DNA from: Chaetoderma sp. LZ-2023a
Taxonomy: Eukaryota; Mollusca; Caudofoveata; Chaetodermatida; Chaetodermatidae
DNA: 64,000 nt
Reading direction: 5' to 3'
Assembly (NCBI GenBank): GCA_034401795.1
Contig: CM067360.1
Location: 118,563,572-118,627,571, forward strand
The notes under the pieces were generated by a model. It did no database searches. It was not told the DNA's origin and saw only the letters and a program-made list of their open reading frames with translations. Of this stretch, positions 25,127 to 38,280 are shown piece after piece. A program made the translations under genes and the position numbers. Within the stretch, counting starts at the first letter, position 1. Each line of letters begins with the position of its first letter.

Positions 25127-25626
25127 NNNNNNNNNNNNNNNNNNNNNNNNNNNNNNNNNNNNNNNNNNNNNNNNNNNNNNNNNNNNNNNNNNNNNNNNNN
25201 NNNNNNNNNNNNNNNNNNNNNNNNNNNNNNNNNNNNNNNNNNNNNNNNNNNNNNNNNNNNNNNNNNNNNNNNNNNNNNNNNNNNNNNNNNNNNNNNNNNN
25301 NNNNNNNNNNNNNNNNNNNNNNNNNNNNNNNNNNNNNNNNNNNNNNNNNNNNNNNNNNNNNNNNNNNNNNNNNNNNNNNNNNNNNNNNNNNNNNNNNNNN
25401 NNNNNNNNNNNNNNNNNNNNNNNNNNNNNNNNNNNNNNNNNNNNNNNNNNNNNNNNNNNNNNNNNNNNNNNNNNNNNNNNNNNNNNNNNNNNNNNNNNNN
25501 NNNNNNNNNNNNNNNNNNNNNNNNNNNNNNNNNNNNNNNNNNNNNNNNNNNNNNNNNNNNNNNNNNNNNNNNNNNNNNNNNNNNNNNNNNNNNNNNNNNN
25601 NNNNNNNNNNNNNNNNNNNNNNNNNN
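25127..25626. other. Assembly gap, exactly 500 N
   Basis: A round gap size usually means unknown length. The left contig ends inside the helicase gene. The right contig starts inside the R repeat that also lies 9.6 kb to the left. Confidence 0.98.
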
Positions 25627-25640
25627 GCATGACACGTGTG

Positions 25641-26715
25641 TTTATTGAACTCAGTAAATACTAGCCATTATAAAACGAAATAGAATCCTCACTCTTTGGT
25701 TACTTGGCCAGTTTTTCACTTTGTGTATTGATGCTGTGGACTCGCGGGCATTAGCTGTCACTCCAGTATCCCTTAAACGAACATAATTTGGAATATTTTG
25801 CTTCCATGCCTTTCCCACTACACGTGCAGAGTGCACATGGTCAAGGTAATAAATTGGGAACCGTTATTGTATAAATATACTTTCTGTATGACGCATAGCA
25901 TAATTGTATTGCGTATACTCCTTGTTGTGGATCTTGCGGGATTGCATGTGTGGTGCCTTAGTTGATTTATGGGGCCTGATGTTATGGGTGTAATACCATC
26001 TCGTCTTGGGTTTCCCTGATAGCAGCTTATATATCCTCACTGTGATGCAGACCAGTGTGAGAGTTGTTTCTACTATTATGTTTAATTGGGTATCTTTTTA
26101 CTTGGGTATCCAATTCAGCTAGTTTCCCTGTCTCAAGTTCACTTCTAGCATTATACCAGCCATTGCGTTCTACTATATAGAGACTAGTCCAGCGTAGGTA
26201 AAATGTAGATTTTGAAGTAGTGAATATATATTTGGAATATACAACGAGATTTCACTTCTAGACATTATTGTGCTATAGCTCCCATACTGGATATTATTAC
26301 CAACAGAAATATACACATTTACCGATCTAGTGCTGATCCTCCCTTCACAAAAACTACTAGGTGACAAGCCACAATCATTATCCTACAGTCACCAACAATA
26401 CTACCACGGAAGTCGCTGATTCATCCTAGTGACGGGATATACGAAACACAACACAGCTGAAAATAACATAATGGTAGCCGCGCCAGAAGTTGCATACTCA
26501 CAATACATTTTCTGAAAATAAAATTATTTAAATTATACACTTTTAAAGGCTTAAACTATGAGCCTATATACTGTATATGGAATAGAATCAACTCATGCTA
26601 AGATGTAGTTTATTTCTTTACACATAGCCACATAATGTAAGCTTATAAAAGTATGCAATTTTAACATTTTTATTTTCAATCATTCTGGTGTGAATATGCA
26701 CTTTTAATTAACTTA
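25641..26715. repeat. R repeat, copy 2 (longest)
   Basis: Starts attgaactcagtaaatact. Its 26005-26500 part aligns with 50690-51200, showing that the longer form is a true repeat family member. Confidence 0.8.
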
Positions 26716-28549
26716 TTAGGAATACAATATTGATAACAGCATTCTCCTTAAATTCTCACAATTATTAAATTACGTTCATGAATATAAATATAATTTGTTG
26801 TGTGGTTAAAGAAATAATACGCAAATACATATGGTTCAGTGCAAACGCACCGAAACCAAAGTCTGCAGCCATACAGGTGGTGTCTGGAAAGAGCTCCAGA
26901 CCGGCGTCCAAAGGGGGGGGGGGGGCAAAAGTTAAAACACACATACTGGCTATGCCCGTCTCTATTCAAAATAGTCAATAGGTAATCCCGAGGTCACCGC
27001 GACCTTTGTTAAAAAGATAAAAATATAATAAAATAAAATACAATTTGCATAATCAGTAATAGTCTAGATCACAGCGGCCTAGGCTGTACAGAGAATTCCA
27101 GTATAATCCTAAGGCAACTTCCAAACATCACCTCCCTCAGGGCAAGCCTGGGGTGGTGCCCCTTCACCAGCTGCACCAAGGCCTATACATTTATACGGTA
27201 TTTAAAGGTATTATTATTACTAAACCATTTTATGTCCAATAATTCAACACACGAATGAACATATTAAATATAACTAATAAATACAGATAATAAAATGCAA
27301 GAATACCTGAACAGTCGTATAAATTACACCCATTGATTCAATAATTATAACCCTCGCGAGAAGGCTTAATTAACGAGGAATACGATATTGATACCAGCAT
27401 TCGCTCCTTTAAAGATGCATATTCAAAATAAAATTTCTAAAAATAAAATTGTTTAAATTATTCATTTTAGAGGCTTAAACTGTGAGTCTATTTGTAATGA
27501 AACGAAATGCATCTTAACATATGATGATTCCATTCCATATAAATTAATATACTTTTTAAGTTGCGAAATTGATATATAGGCACAGGCCTCAATTTCAATT
27601 TGGCAACTTAAAAAAACTGCCTCTGTTTCAATTTCGTAACTTAAAAGATTATATTACTTTGTATGGAATGGAATCGCCATATATGCTAAGATGTATTTCG
27701 TTTCATCAGATATAGACAAATTATACACAATTAAAAGATTACAAATTTAACAAAACATTTTCTAACAGACTGGTGTAAATACTCACTTCAAAATCATCGC
27801 AATTATCAAATTACGATCACAAATATAAATATAATTTACAAGAAGGTCTAAAAGACCTAACTTGACGTCATAATCAACTTTACATTATATTATACTAATA
27901 TGTATGGGCCGTGATTTAAATTATACTATGGTTGACTTATATTGAATTCTTATCAAGAATTATAGTCATTGCATGCTGTTATTGCATAGTTTTTTAAAAC
28001 AGCATGCGTCCCGTTGTAGGCCTACACGATTGCACCTTAAATCGCCTGTGTATTTAACCCAGAAATCGAAATATAAATACCTTCGATCGAAAGATATTAT
28101 TTCCATAATAAACTTAACAGAACGAGTTGCCTCCCTTGATAAACATACATATCCCAGGGTCAGAAATCATCTATTTTAATGGTGATTGATATGAATCAGG
28201 ATGGCCGGCGCACCGGATTTGAACAGGTTATGGCCATTTTCGCTAATTGCGGATGAAGTATAGCCTTTGTCACAAAATGATTTCTTGATAGCGATTATCA
28301 AATGCTCAGTGAAATAATACAAGCATTAAACAAGGTCAAGTTCAATAATATTTATTTCACGATTTATGTACATGTTAACAGATACTACACAAGAAACACA
28401 CAAAGTGGACAACAATAAAAAGCGTTCACATAACTTACAATACATAATAATATATTTTTAATGCGCAAAATAAATGTACTGCCTTTAAATACCAAATATC
28501 GGTTTGCAGAATGCTTTTGCGAACTTAGGTACCAGTTTCAAACAGGGAT
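26716..28549. other. AT-rich spacer left of transposon copy 2
   Basis: Same contents as 15926-17752, including the foldback at 27497-27710. No gene seen. Confidence 0.6.
27497..27710. repeat. Foldback, copy 2
   Basis: Duplicate of the palindrome at 16703-16913, with the same arm order and loop. Confidence 0.75.
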
Positions 28550-28955
28550 AGATATCTCACAGGGACTCCTATCCAGTCCAAAAATTGACATCAAAATATA
28601 TTACCATCCGCTACACTATATACAATAATAACAAGGGGCGACAACTTTGAACTTGAATCTTGATACCCTCGGTAAGTTTATGGCAAGAAGGCCTTCGAAA
28701 TACACCTGATTTATCACGCCGCTTAGGCTAAAACACTCTAGTATGATCCACGAAATTATTCATACCCAACACACTTACTGTCGATACGGAGAAGGACAGA
28801 AAATATGCCATCAAAGTCGAAATATTACAACTCTTCGTTTGTAAAATCTTGGTGGACGGAAGTAGATAGCGCGCGTAGATATTCCTGCAATTTCATTGGT
28901 CAGACATATACACGGCACACCTTGCTCTGGCCCAGGGTAAATTGCGGGAAATTTA
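28550..28955 (+). repeat. Left terminal inverted repeat, copy 2
   Basis: Opens agatatctcacagggactcc. The inner part near 28900-28955 still matches the other end (tttcattggtca, ctctggc, ggtaaatt). A 76-codon frame starts inside it (28805-29035) and ends at TAG overlapping a gtaagg donor-like site. Confidence 0.88.
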
Positions 28956-29034
28956 AAGAGTCTGGACTTTTCGCAAACGTCAAAATGTCGCTATCAGAGA
29001 ACAGCATTGATGAAAAGAAAGCTAGATTGATATA
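28805..29034 (+). CDS. Possible first exon, starting in the terminal repeat
   Basis: Open frame of 76 codons from an ATG within the repeat, or 16 codons from the internal ATG at 28985 (MSLSENSIDEK). It ends at a gtaagg donor-like site at 29035. It could be the first exon of the transposase, but splicing to the acceptor at 30602 would make a TAG at the junction, so the link is not supported. Copy 1 lacks the long version but keeps the short one. Confidence 0.25.
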
Positions 29035-30602
29035 GTAAGGTGTATTCATGCCCATAGAAGCCGGGTATTGTGTTTTATCGGGAGAGAGCGGGTGTATCTG
29101 TGTTTGTGGATAGAGGTGCCATGGGGATGGCTGGTTCGTTGTGGTGAGGGCGGGTGTCTGTGTGGCGGTGGAGTAAGGAGGCCGTTCTATAGGCTCTGTC
29201 TATGGTTGTCTATCTGTTATGACGATATATAGAGTCTTGAATCTATAATTTAAATATTTGTCATTTATTTACTTTCACTGTTTTATATTGTCTCGTCTGT
29301 ATATATGTGTGTACATTTGTTGGATTTCCCAATAAAGATTGATTGATTGATCGCTCGATCGATCGATCGATCCGTCGCTTGATCGATCCATCCATCGATC
29401 GATCGATCCAATTTTCCAGGGGGAAGGCCCCCCCCAAAACAAACTATAATTAGTCATATTAAAGGGAGAATAATATCCTATATTTTACCCAATTTCTTCT
29501 GAGAAAGTAAAATTCTGCACTAAGTTATGTCTGCTTGTAAGATCGTATGTGTAGAATTTGACTTTTCAGAAGAAATTGGGTAAAATACATTCCAAGCCCA
29601 CTATGGTGCATATTCACCACTCAAAATGCAGGAGATGCCCTCTAAGAATATCTGGCTTTCACAAAAATTTCCAGGGAGGCCCCTCTGGAGAAATTGAGGG
29701 CCCCCCTGTTGATTGATCGATTGATTGATTGATTTATATATTGGTGTAAAACGGAGGGGTGAGAAAGGGGTGATAGTTTCCCCATCCGAAGATTTGTCCT
29801 CTCACACAGAATTAGTGAATCCCAGTAGTACCCCTACCCTCTAGTTTGTAGCACCACCGATTGTTTAGCCCCGTCAACCCCATTCTGTCAATGTAGCTTC
29901 CTATGTGTATATGATTGTTAGTTGCACGAGTGTCCGAAGGAATTTTTCCAGTGGGCCCGACTGGATGGTCTAGATGGGTGCATCAACTTTTCTCCAATCT
30001 GGGTGGGGGGGGGGGGGGGCGGGGCGTTCTTCATTGAGTCTTGTGAAGCAGCTTTAACCCGTATAAAAGTGAATTGTAAAATTCTTGGATTTAGCTAGTA
30101 TGATAGTGAATGCTCACTTTGGAAACACTATTGTTGTAAGTTGTAACTTTCAGCAACATTATTTGCAAAATGAACATTAGCTATCATACTCATTATTATA
30201 CTAGCGCCTTAAAATTGAATATCAGACATCAGGGCGTTACTGGTTAATTAGCTCAAACATAATTCTGCATTACTTCAGTCACCAAAAATGTCAACTTTAC
30301 ATCGACAGTTTAAACTGTAATTGTGCTGATACGGAGGGGGCAAATGCCCCTCTTTCCCATTCCTGCGGGGTGTTGTTGGTTGGCTGTCTGATTGGGTAAA
30401 TACTTACATTAGAGAATCGGTGTTCTAGCCATCTTCACCAATGGGCACAACTTTCAGTTCTTCATACTTGCATTGTAGATGGCATCATTCATTAGTTTGG
30501 ATTGAACAAATAGACGTAAAATTTTGGATCTGTTTTCACATCTGTTTAATCGCTTCCTTTTGTTTTACAATGCATTCAAGCAATTCTTTCATTTTATCAC
30601 AG
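29030..30602. other. 5' region or intron of transposase, copy 2
   Basis: Contains the LINE-like tail with AATAAA at 29331 followed by GATT/GATC tetramers, the tttacccaatttcttctg foldback near 29483-29586, and a second short GATT tract near 29710. A G run lies at about 30002-30018. No domain-bearing ORF. Confidence 0.5.
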
Positions 30603-32803
30603 GCTCCACTCAACATATATTGAAAACCAAGGTTCGCGTATATCAGCTGATGAAGTAGGTCAGAAATTTAGAGAGGACGTTGGCTTAAATTCTCAACAAT
30701 GCTCAATCGGTGCTTTAATCCGAAAGGTTTTTCGAGGTGTAACGGTTAAGAGGGAACGACTAGATACAGATTGGACAAAACGGGCATCTTACTTTGTAGG
30801 GCTTAAAATGAGAGACCAGGATGAAGATGTTTCTATAACATTAAGTGATGCTCCACAACTTTTGCAACCTGGATTCATTATTATGAGCCAAGATGGCACA
30901 TGTGTTATCATCGGAAAATACACTGGTCTGATTTGTAACGAACACAAGGTACACATGGAAATAAGTATATCATCCACAGGCAGCCTTCTAGTGACGATGG
31001 GTGAGAAACTGATTGACTTTGGGCTCACTAAAGTTACGATGACAAAGAGGGCGTTGTCAGTTGCTCTTTCTGTTCTATCCAGTTTCCGTTTTTTGTACAG
31101 GTTTACCTATACATGCTCTCGATTCAAATCAGAAAGAAAAGTCCATGATACAGACTAGCACAAATCAAGAACATGTCGCATATTCCCCGAAATGTTACAA
31201 GATGTTGCCATATACCCAATATAATTCCTCAACATCGTGCGCTCAATGTGTCAAACTTGGAACCTCTAAGAGTAGGGTTAGACCCAACACATCTACTTTT
31301 GGCCGCGAAGGGCAAAGTGATCCAACTGAAAATATTAACACACATGAGGCACAGGAGATATCACCGACATTAAGCAAACCAGACGAAGTAATGGCATACC
31401 TGAATGAAAGTGTCCCAAATTTGACAGACTTACAGCTTAACCTTATACAATCCCAGATTAGAAATGAACGAGATTCACATAGTAGGTCGTGGGACAGCAG
31501 AATTATCCAACTGGCACTATCAATATGGACACAGAATCCTGGAATTTACAATCATATTACCGAAACCGGTGCATTGGTCCTCCCATCAGAAAGAACTCTT
31601 TGTCGATATAAGAATTCAGTTGACAAGGGAGCTGGTATCAAGGAGGACATGTTGAAATGGATGTATATGCAGGCGAAACAACAGAATCTCCCTGATCATG
31701 GCTACGCAGGCGGATTAATAGTAGACGAGATGTCAATACAACCAGACATTCAGATAACCAATGGAAAAACACGACTGTTAGTTGGCTTCACTGATGTTGG
31801 CTCTGAGGCTGGTGCGTGTTCTAGCAAAAGTGATCCGCTGTTAGCTAACCACGTATGTCAGTTTATGTTTCACGGCCTTACAGGTTTCAGATATTTAGTT
31901 GCCCATTATCCAACAAACCAACTAAATGGGCCCCAGTTATATACTATTTTCTGGGATGTCATCGAAGCATTGATACGGTGGAGCTTTAAGGTAATCTACA
32001 CTTGTCTAGACGGTGCTTCCAACAACCGGTCATTCATCAAGCTCCATTTCACTGATTCACCATATAAATTTCTCATGTCTGTGCCGTCCATGTTTGATCT
32101 CAAACAAGCCATTACATTTCTGGCCGACCCGTCGCACTTGTTCAAGAAAATAAGAAATAATTTACTTGAAAGTGGTAATGAAAAGTGGCATAACAGATTG
32201 CTCGTGTACAAAGGACATGAAATTACATGGACAACCTTTTTGGCAGCCTACCTATTGACAGAGGACCACGTGCGTCCTAACACGGTCAACAAAATGATAA
32301 ATCATTTAGCTGAAGATGTCCTCAATTGCGAAATGCTGCATCTTATTAGACGATATAAGGAAAGTTTGTGTGATGGTGGACATATGTGCGTAGGAGTTAT
32401 TTCATCGCTAGAGCAAACAAGCGTGTTGATTAAGTTTTTTAGAGACACTAGGCCAATATATGATCTGTGTGACGACAGATTGCTGAAATTAGAAAATGTT
32501 GGCAAATGGTTCCTTGAATGGGAAAAAGAAAGTATTTCTAAGAATCTAATGTCGGAAGAAACAAGAGAAGACATCCAATTCATGATTAGTGGGTTTCTAC
32601 AGCTAACAAAGAGAGTTACTCAAGATTTGCAAACTACAATAACACCTGTATATATAAACAGCGATATACTGGAGAATATCTTCTCACAACAAAGAGGGTT
32701 ACACCATGGAGCAGGTAGTAATCATAATTACCAACAGTATAGCTATGCCACTAATAGCATCACCATATGCCAAAAAGTAATTTCGAAGAAAACTAATTCA
32801 TAA
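30603..32803 (+). pseudogene. P-like transposase, copy 2, one frameshift and an early stop
   Basis: Same protein as 19811-22079, with the RFX-like segment starting at the equivalent acceptor (30602). A T run at 31089-31094 has six T where copy 1 has five, which shifts the frame. The second part (31061-32803) then continues in the correct frame. The C-terminus is 23 residues shorter because of a TAA at 32801. The three Asp and one Glu boxes are all kept (for example VDEMSIQP, LDGASNN, LENIFSQQR). The T-run difference could be a sequencing error, so this copy may be functional. Confidence 0.8.
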
Positions 32804-34560
32804 AGGAGGAAATCATCCCAGGGAAGCGGATCCTTGCCATAGAAACACCTGTGCAAGCAGCTGAGACTCTGACTCCAGAGATCAGCTCACTGCAGTCTTT
32901 CATGTTAAAGCCACTTCAGATTTACCAAGTGAGTCAGTCTGCCTGTCTGCCTGCATGCCTGCCTGCCTGTATGTTGACATTAGTCAAATTAGTTTTCAAA
33001 TATTAAAGGGATGCTAATCTCATTTCAGATGTTGTAAAGATTATAGTTTATAGATTCCATATCATTCACGTCTTACCACATTCCCTTATTCTGTATCTCA
33101 ATTATCTGGCGTATTGTTGAACAAATATGGCGTAAATGTTGAACAGTGATCGCCACCATTTTGTCTCAAGCGATAGTGTCTGATGTCATGCAAGTGACAA
33201 TGCATTACATTCTTTATTATGTGATACTTATCCCATCGAATATTTTGAAACTAATTTGAATGGAAGTTGTTGCTGCCTATGGCAGCAACAAGTTCCAGTC
33301 AAATTAGTTTCAAAATATTCACCAGCTTAACTCTATGGTTGCTTTTATGAGAAATTGCCATACTATAACTGGCACCTCTATGACAGAGTGTATATACTGA
33401 GGCGGGCGCGCTAGGTTTTTTCTGATTGGTTGAAAACTAAATCATGACAGCCGTGATAGGGTGTAGAAATGTACCAGCATTTAGCTACTAAAGCCTGAAT
33501 ATTTTTCTTTAGTGGCATGATAAAAAGCTTAAAAGTATCGGGAGATGAGCTTAGTTATCCTTTAAATAGCACAATTCTTAGCTTCACTTGAGAAGCGCAT
33601 CAAAGCATTGATAAGTATAATTGAAACATATGATTCTCCACACGTGGCTCTACATGATATCGCGTTAAATTGCTACTATCAACATGAGCAATATGAGAGT
33701 ACAGACCCTCGCCGCCCCATTTTAATCACATTGCATAGTTTCCGGATTTTATTTTTGATTTTCCCCGGATTTTTCGGGGTTTTTTCGGATTGTCCAGATT
33801 TCTACAGATCCTGCTCAACGTTGTGGAATCCTATAGTGTATGGTTACATAATTTGATGCGGTAAAATTTGAACAAAATCGGGCCAATAGTTTACGAGTTA
33901 TCCAGAGGTCCAGAATTTGATCCAATCCGGATCCATGTTCTTTTATCCGGCTCATAACAAACCTCTGGAAATCCTCCTGCATGGCATGTTCCTTACTTGT
34001 GTTAAAATTTGAGCCAAATCGGACCCATAGTTTTTTAGATACAGGTGTGTCTGCATGTACGGACACACGCGTGCACGCATGCACGCATGCACATGCATGC
34101 TACCCCACGCTTGCGCACAGACATGCACGTACACAGACAGACTCAATCGCAATACCAATTACGGGCCGAGGGTGTAACATTCTCGATATATTTTAAAAGT
34201 AATTTGACTGGAAGTTGTTGCTGCCCAAGGCCAAAAACATCTTCCTGCCAAATTAATTTTATAATATTTATTAGCACAATTCTTAACTTGACGTGAAAAC
34301 TGCACTAATTAAAGCATTGATAAATAACTAAAACCTAATTCTCCACACATGGCTCAAGATTACCTTGCCTAAAATTAAATCTACTATGAATAACATTCTC
34401 GATATATTTTAAAACTAATTTGACAGAATGTTGATGCTTTAACAAGATCTTCCAGTCAAATTAGTTTTAAAATATTTGTCAGCATATAGGTATTGTACTA
34501 TAATATCTTTAACTGATTTATTTACGAGTCTTTATTCCAAGAAAAAAAGTATTTTGTGCC
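32804..34560. other. Spacer between convergent genes, copy 2
   Basis: No gene. It has three related hairpins: 33238-33320 (38 of 40 pairs), about 34188-34268 and about 34398-34480. It also has a cctgcctg tract at 32940-32970 and a cacgcatgca tract at 34060-34135. The organisation is the same as at 22080-23740. Confidence 0.6.
33238..33320. terminator. Strong hairpin after the transposase, copy 2
   Basis: Arms 33238-33277 and 33281-33320 with loop tat. It is unchanged from copy 1. The terminator role is inferred from position only. Confidence 0.5.
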
Positions 34561-34668
34561 TTGCAACTAGTGGAAGAACGTCCATAAAGCTTGGAATTAC
34601 ATAAACGCGTTTGTCAGTAAATTGGGTACATCGGGATGAGGATATTGAAACATAATCTGATGTAGCAA

Positions 34669-34986
34669 TTATTCCAGACCACAGCAGACTGGACAAATCC
34701 ATGGTTCATCCTTTTGTGAAAATCTCTCCCATATTTTATCATCACCAAGGCCCCCACACGTTCTGTGCCACCATCTGGAACAATTGCTACACCCAATCCA
34801 TGGTTCAGGATCCTCATCATAATAGATTTCTCCACATAGTGCACACATATCGGAATCTATGTCCTCTACAGTCTTTTTTTCCGCCCTACTCTTGCCCTTT
34901 CTAGACTTTGCGACCTTGGTAGCTTTCCTGCCATGCTGTGTGTTCTTAGATGTCGACGCGTGTATTTCCATAGGTTCAGCTGTCAA
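34669..34986 (-). CDS. PHD finger, C-terminal part of the helicase gene
   Basis: Reads MCALCGEIYYDEDPEPWIGC, then SNCSRWWHRTCGG, then EPWICPVCC. This is a full C4-H-C3 PHD pattern with the aromatic pair before the His. Basic residues precede it (RKATKVAKSRKGKSRAEKK). PHD fingers usually bind histone H3 tails, so it might steer the element to chromatin. The frame joins exon 4 only across a small indel that differs between the two copies, so the uninterrupted parent probably encoded one protein. Confidence 0.82.
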   Translation of the reverse strand: MTAEPMEIHASTSKNTQHGRKATKVAKSRKGKSRAEKKTVEDIDSDMCALCGEIYYDEDPEPWIGCSNCSRWWHRTCGGLGDDKIWERFSQKDEPWICPVCCGLE

Positions 34987-36540
34987 TGTCTCGATGGCAG
35001 AATGTTTTGTATGCCTATCAAGTGACTGGGGTCATCGCATCTGATTTGAGGATGGATTCCGACACTTGATCCACCAATACATCCTTTCTGTTTGATGGCT
35101 TTAGTTTTAATCCGTAACACTCCGCAAGTGTGATGATTTCACATTTTGTGAAGTTTGTAAGAAATTTGTTGTTTTCAAATATTGTACCTTTTAACTTAAA
35201 ATGTGAAGCATTTTTATCTTCAGACAGATCCTCAAGAATGGATGTAAATGTCAGGCCAGCGCAGATGGTCGAAGACGCCCTCTTTGTTAGCACCTGTTTA
35301 CGGTGCTCCAAGCTCTTGACCTTTCCGAGTTCGGTAGCCAGTTTTTTTCGATATTCTCCATCAGTAACATTGAGGTAAGAAGTAGTTATGTCACTAAAAA
35401 GTTCTAAAATAGCAATGCTACCTTGCATTACATCAGCCAGAATACTTTCACAGTCTTCTAAATAGAAATTTCGGGTAATTGTTGCACTTTTAACTCGCCA
35501 AAATAACTGGACCCAAGCACAGAACAATTCCGAATCTGCAATGATTGTTTCGTGAACGTATTTTAAAATGTCTGCTTGATGTGATCTGAGAGCTTCCTTC
35601 GAATATAACGGTAGTTTTTTTCTCTCCAGGAGAAGGAAGAATTTGAATGTATCATCGTTTACATTGGTCAAACCACAGTTTAAATTTTGCTTTCTCTGGA
35701 TATCACAGATACTTTCTGGGAATTTCGTTGTTTCTTCAACCTCACTTTGAGACACGATAACAGAGTCTAGAAGGGCCACTTTAACTCTCATGTTCTGGTA
35801 GAATATTTCACCTTTCATATCAATCTGCTTTTGAACCAGTTCCCTGAATCGATATTTGGTTTTTGCCACAGCACGCCCACCAACATATCTCACTTTCCCT
35901 TGTGCAAAAACAGAGATTTCTGGCGCGATGGCTGATGACGACTGGCCTGCTATGTCAGTTTGTTTTGTTGTGAGGTCAACAACAAGTTTACGAATTCTTG
36001 AAACTAAGTTACCTATAACCAGATCATTTATAGGCAGATCTTTAAACAATTTTTCGCTGGCTTCAGAAAATACATTTGATGAAAGGTATGCATGGAATCT
36101 ACGATAAAATTCGGTCCAGTCTTTTGTGGTTGAACTTCGGGTCAATGTTTCTTCTTTTATTTTGAGTATTTCACTGTAGTGAAAGTTTAAGAAGAAAGCA
36201 ACATTTTCGGGATTATACTTAAGATTTGTAATGGTAGTGTTTATTAGTTTGTGTTGACTTGTTATAGGCTCTGGTGTGTACAGAGCGCTGAGCATCTCAA
36301 CAGCATCATGTGGACTTAATACAGACGGCAGACTCCAGCTTGTCCCAGGGTCATACTGAACCTGTAACAATCAATACTTGACAAATAATATCATAATAAT
36401 GATTTTCAGAATTGGTCCAATGGTTTCCTAGGACTGTAAAAGGTTGGTTGTTGGTCATTACACATAACCCAAACTTCTCCCCCCCACCCACCCACACCCC
36501 CAGTCACCCCCCCCCCCACCCCCAGGCTTTACCGGCAGTG

Positions 36541-36588
<48 letters not shown>

Positions 36589-38046
36589 CAACAACAAGAG
36601 CTCTGCAAACGGCGCATAATACCCCCGTCATAGTGACAAACCAATGAATGAGAGCTGTCAGAAAATAGCGATCTCTTCCTTAGACTCAGACCAGTCATCC
36701 TATGAAGTTTCAAAGCGATCCATTAAATGGTCAAGGAGTTATCATCTGGAAACCAATTTTCAAGATATTGGATTTTTGATTATCGTAAATTTCTAAAAGT
36801 TTTCCACCTAGTCCAAGTAAGCTATGAGGTTTTATAGCGATCCGATAAACGGTAACAGCGTTATCATCTGGAAACAAATTTTCAAGATGGTCATCGGTGG
36901 CTGGCGGCCATCTTGGATTTCGGATCATAGTCGATTTCGATAGGTTTCTTCCGCTGACCTAGTCCAAATATGCTATGAAGTTTAAAAGCGATCCGAGAAA
37001 CGATAACAGAGTTATCATCCGGAAACCAATTTTCAAGATAGCCACGAGTGGCTGGCGGCCATCTTTGATTTCGGATCATGGTCGATTTCGATGGGTTTCT
37101 TCCACCGAGCTAGTCCAACCACTCTATGAAGTTCCAAAGCGATCCGATAAACGGTAACGGAGTTATCATCCGGAAACCAATTTTCAAGTTTGCCGCCGGT
37201 GCCTGGCGGCCATCTTGAATTTCGGATCATTGTCGATTTCGATAGGATTCTTCCCCAGACATAGTGCAACCACCCTATGAAGTTTCAAACCGATCCGACA
37301 TACGTAACGGACTTATTATCCGGAATCCACTCTGCCACCTGCCCGCCCTTCCGCACGCCCAGACCGCGCCATCACATATTACCTTTACCAATTATTTTTG
37401 CTGGTTATAATAATAATAACAGGAAATATACTTTACACGGCAACAAAAGAGTTTACATGTTGTATGTAATTCTACATTTTAATGTTGTTACTTGTTAGCA
37501 GATGATTTTGCCATTGATTGTATGATGTCAATGAGAAGTGAATGTGCTTAAATAGAAAAGTTAACTAAGTCATAATAAGTCAATAACAATAATGAACTTG
37601 ACATTATAACATCGTCGTCATTGTGCTTCAACATATAACGTATACATTTATTACCTCAAAATCATTTTATACCGAATCCCATCTGATGTATTAACATGTT
37701 CTGACTTCAAATCCATTAACCCGAAGTGAGAAATATTTTGAAACTATATTTTTTAACCATCTGGGTTACGTTTCTTTTAGTACATGCATTATTAAACAAA
37801 AGTTTTTTAAAGCATCTGTCCATGTGAAACACTAATGCCAGATAGGCAATTGCCGATGTCTGGAGAGAGTAGAAATATACAAAGTTGATTCATTACCTGT
37901 CCAGATTGTAGTGTCTTCTCGAAGTCATCAATCGCTCGAAGTTCACTTGCGTCGGAAAGGGTTTCTACAGCAGCGGTACTATCTGATATATTTGCAATGT
38001 ACACCTACATTGTTGGATTAAAAATAACCAGAGATGGATAAAGGAT

Positions 38047-38122
<76 letters not shown>

Positions 38123-38130
38123 TGTGCGTG

Positions 38131-38174
<44 letters not shown>

Positions 38175-38242
38175 CGCACGTGAGAGAGTGCGCGCGAGAG
38201 AGAATGCGAGAGAGAGAGAGATAGTGCGAGAGAGTGTGTGAG

Positions 38243-38280
<38 letters not shown>

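Larger units (their letters stand above)
25641..36043. repeat. Large duplication, copy 2
   Basis: Counterpart of 15555-25126. It includes the ~710 bp (26005-26715) missing from copy 1. After 36043 the sequence continues uninterrupted through the rest of the transposon. Confidence 0.92.

Noticed and set aside
36690..37330. CRISPR-like array
   Set aside because: Units are 151 bp and similar over their full length, with no spacer pattern. This is a eukaryotic minisatellite.
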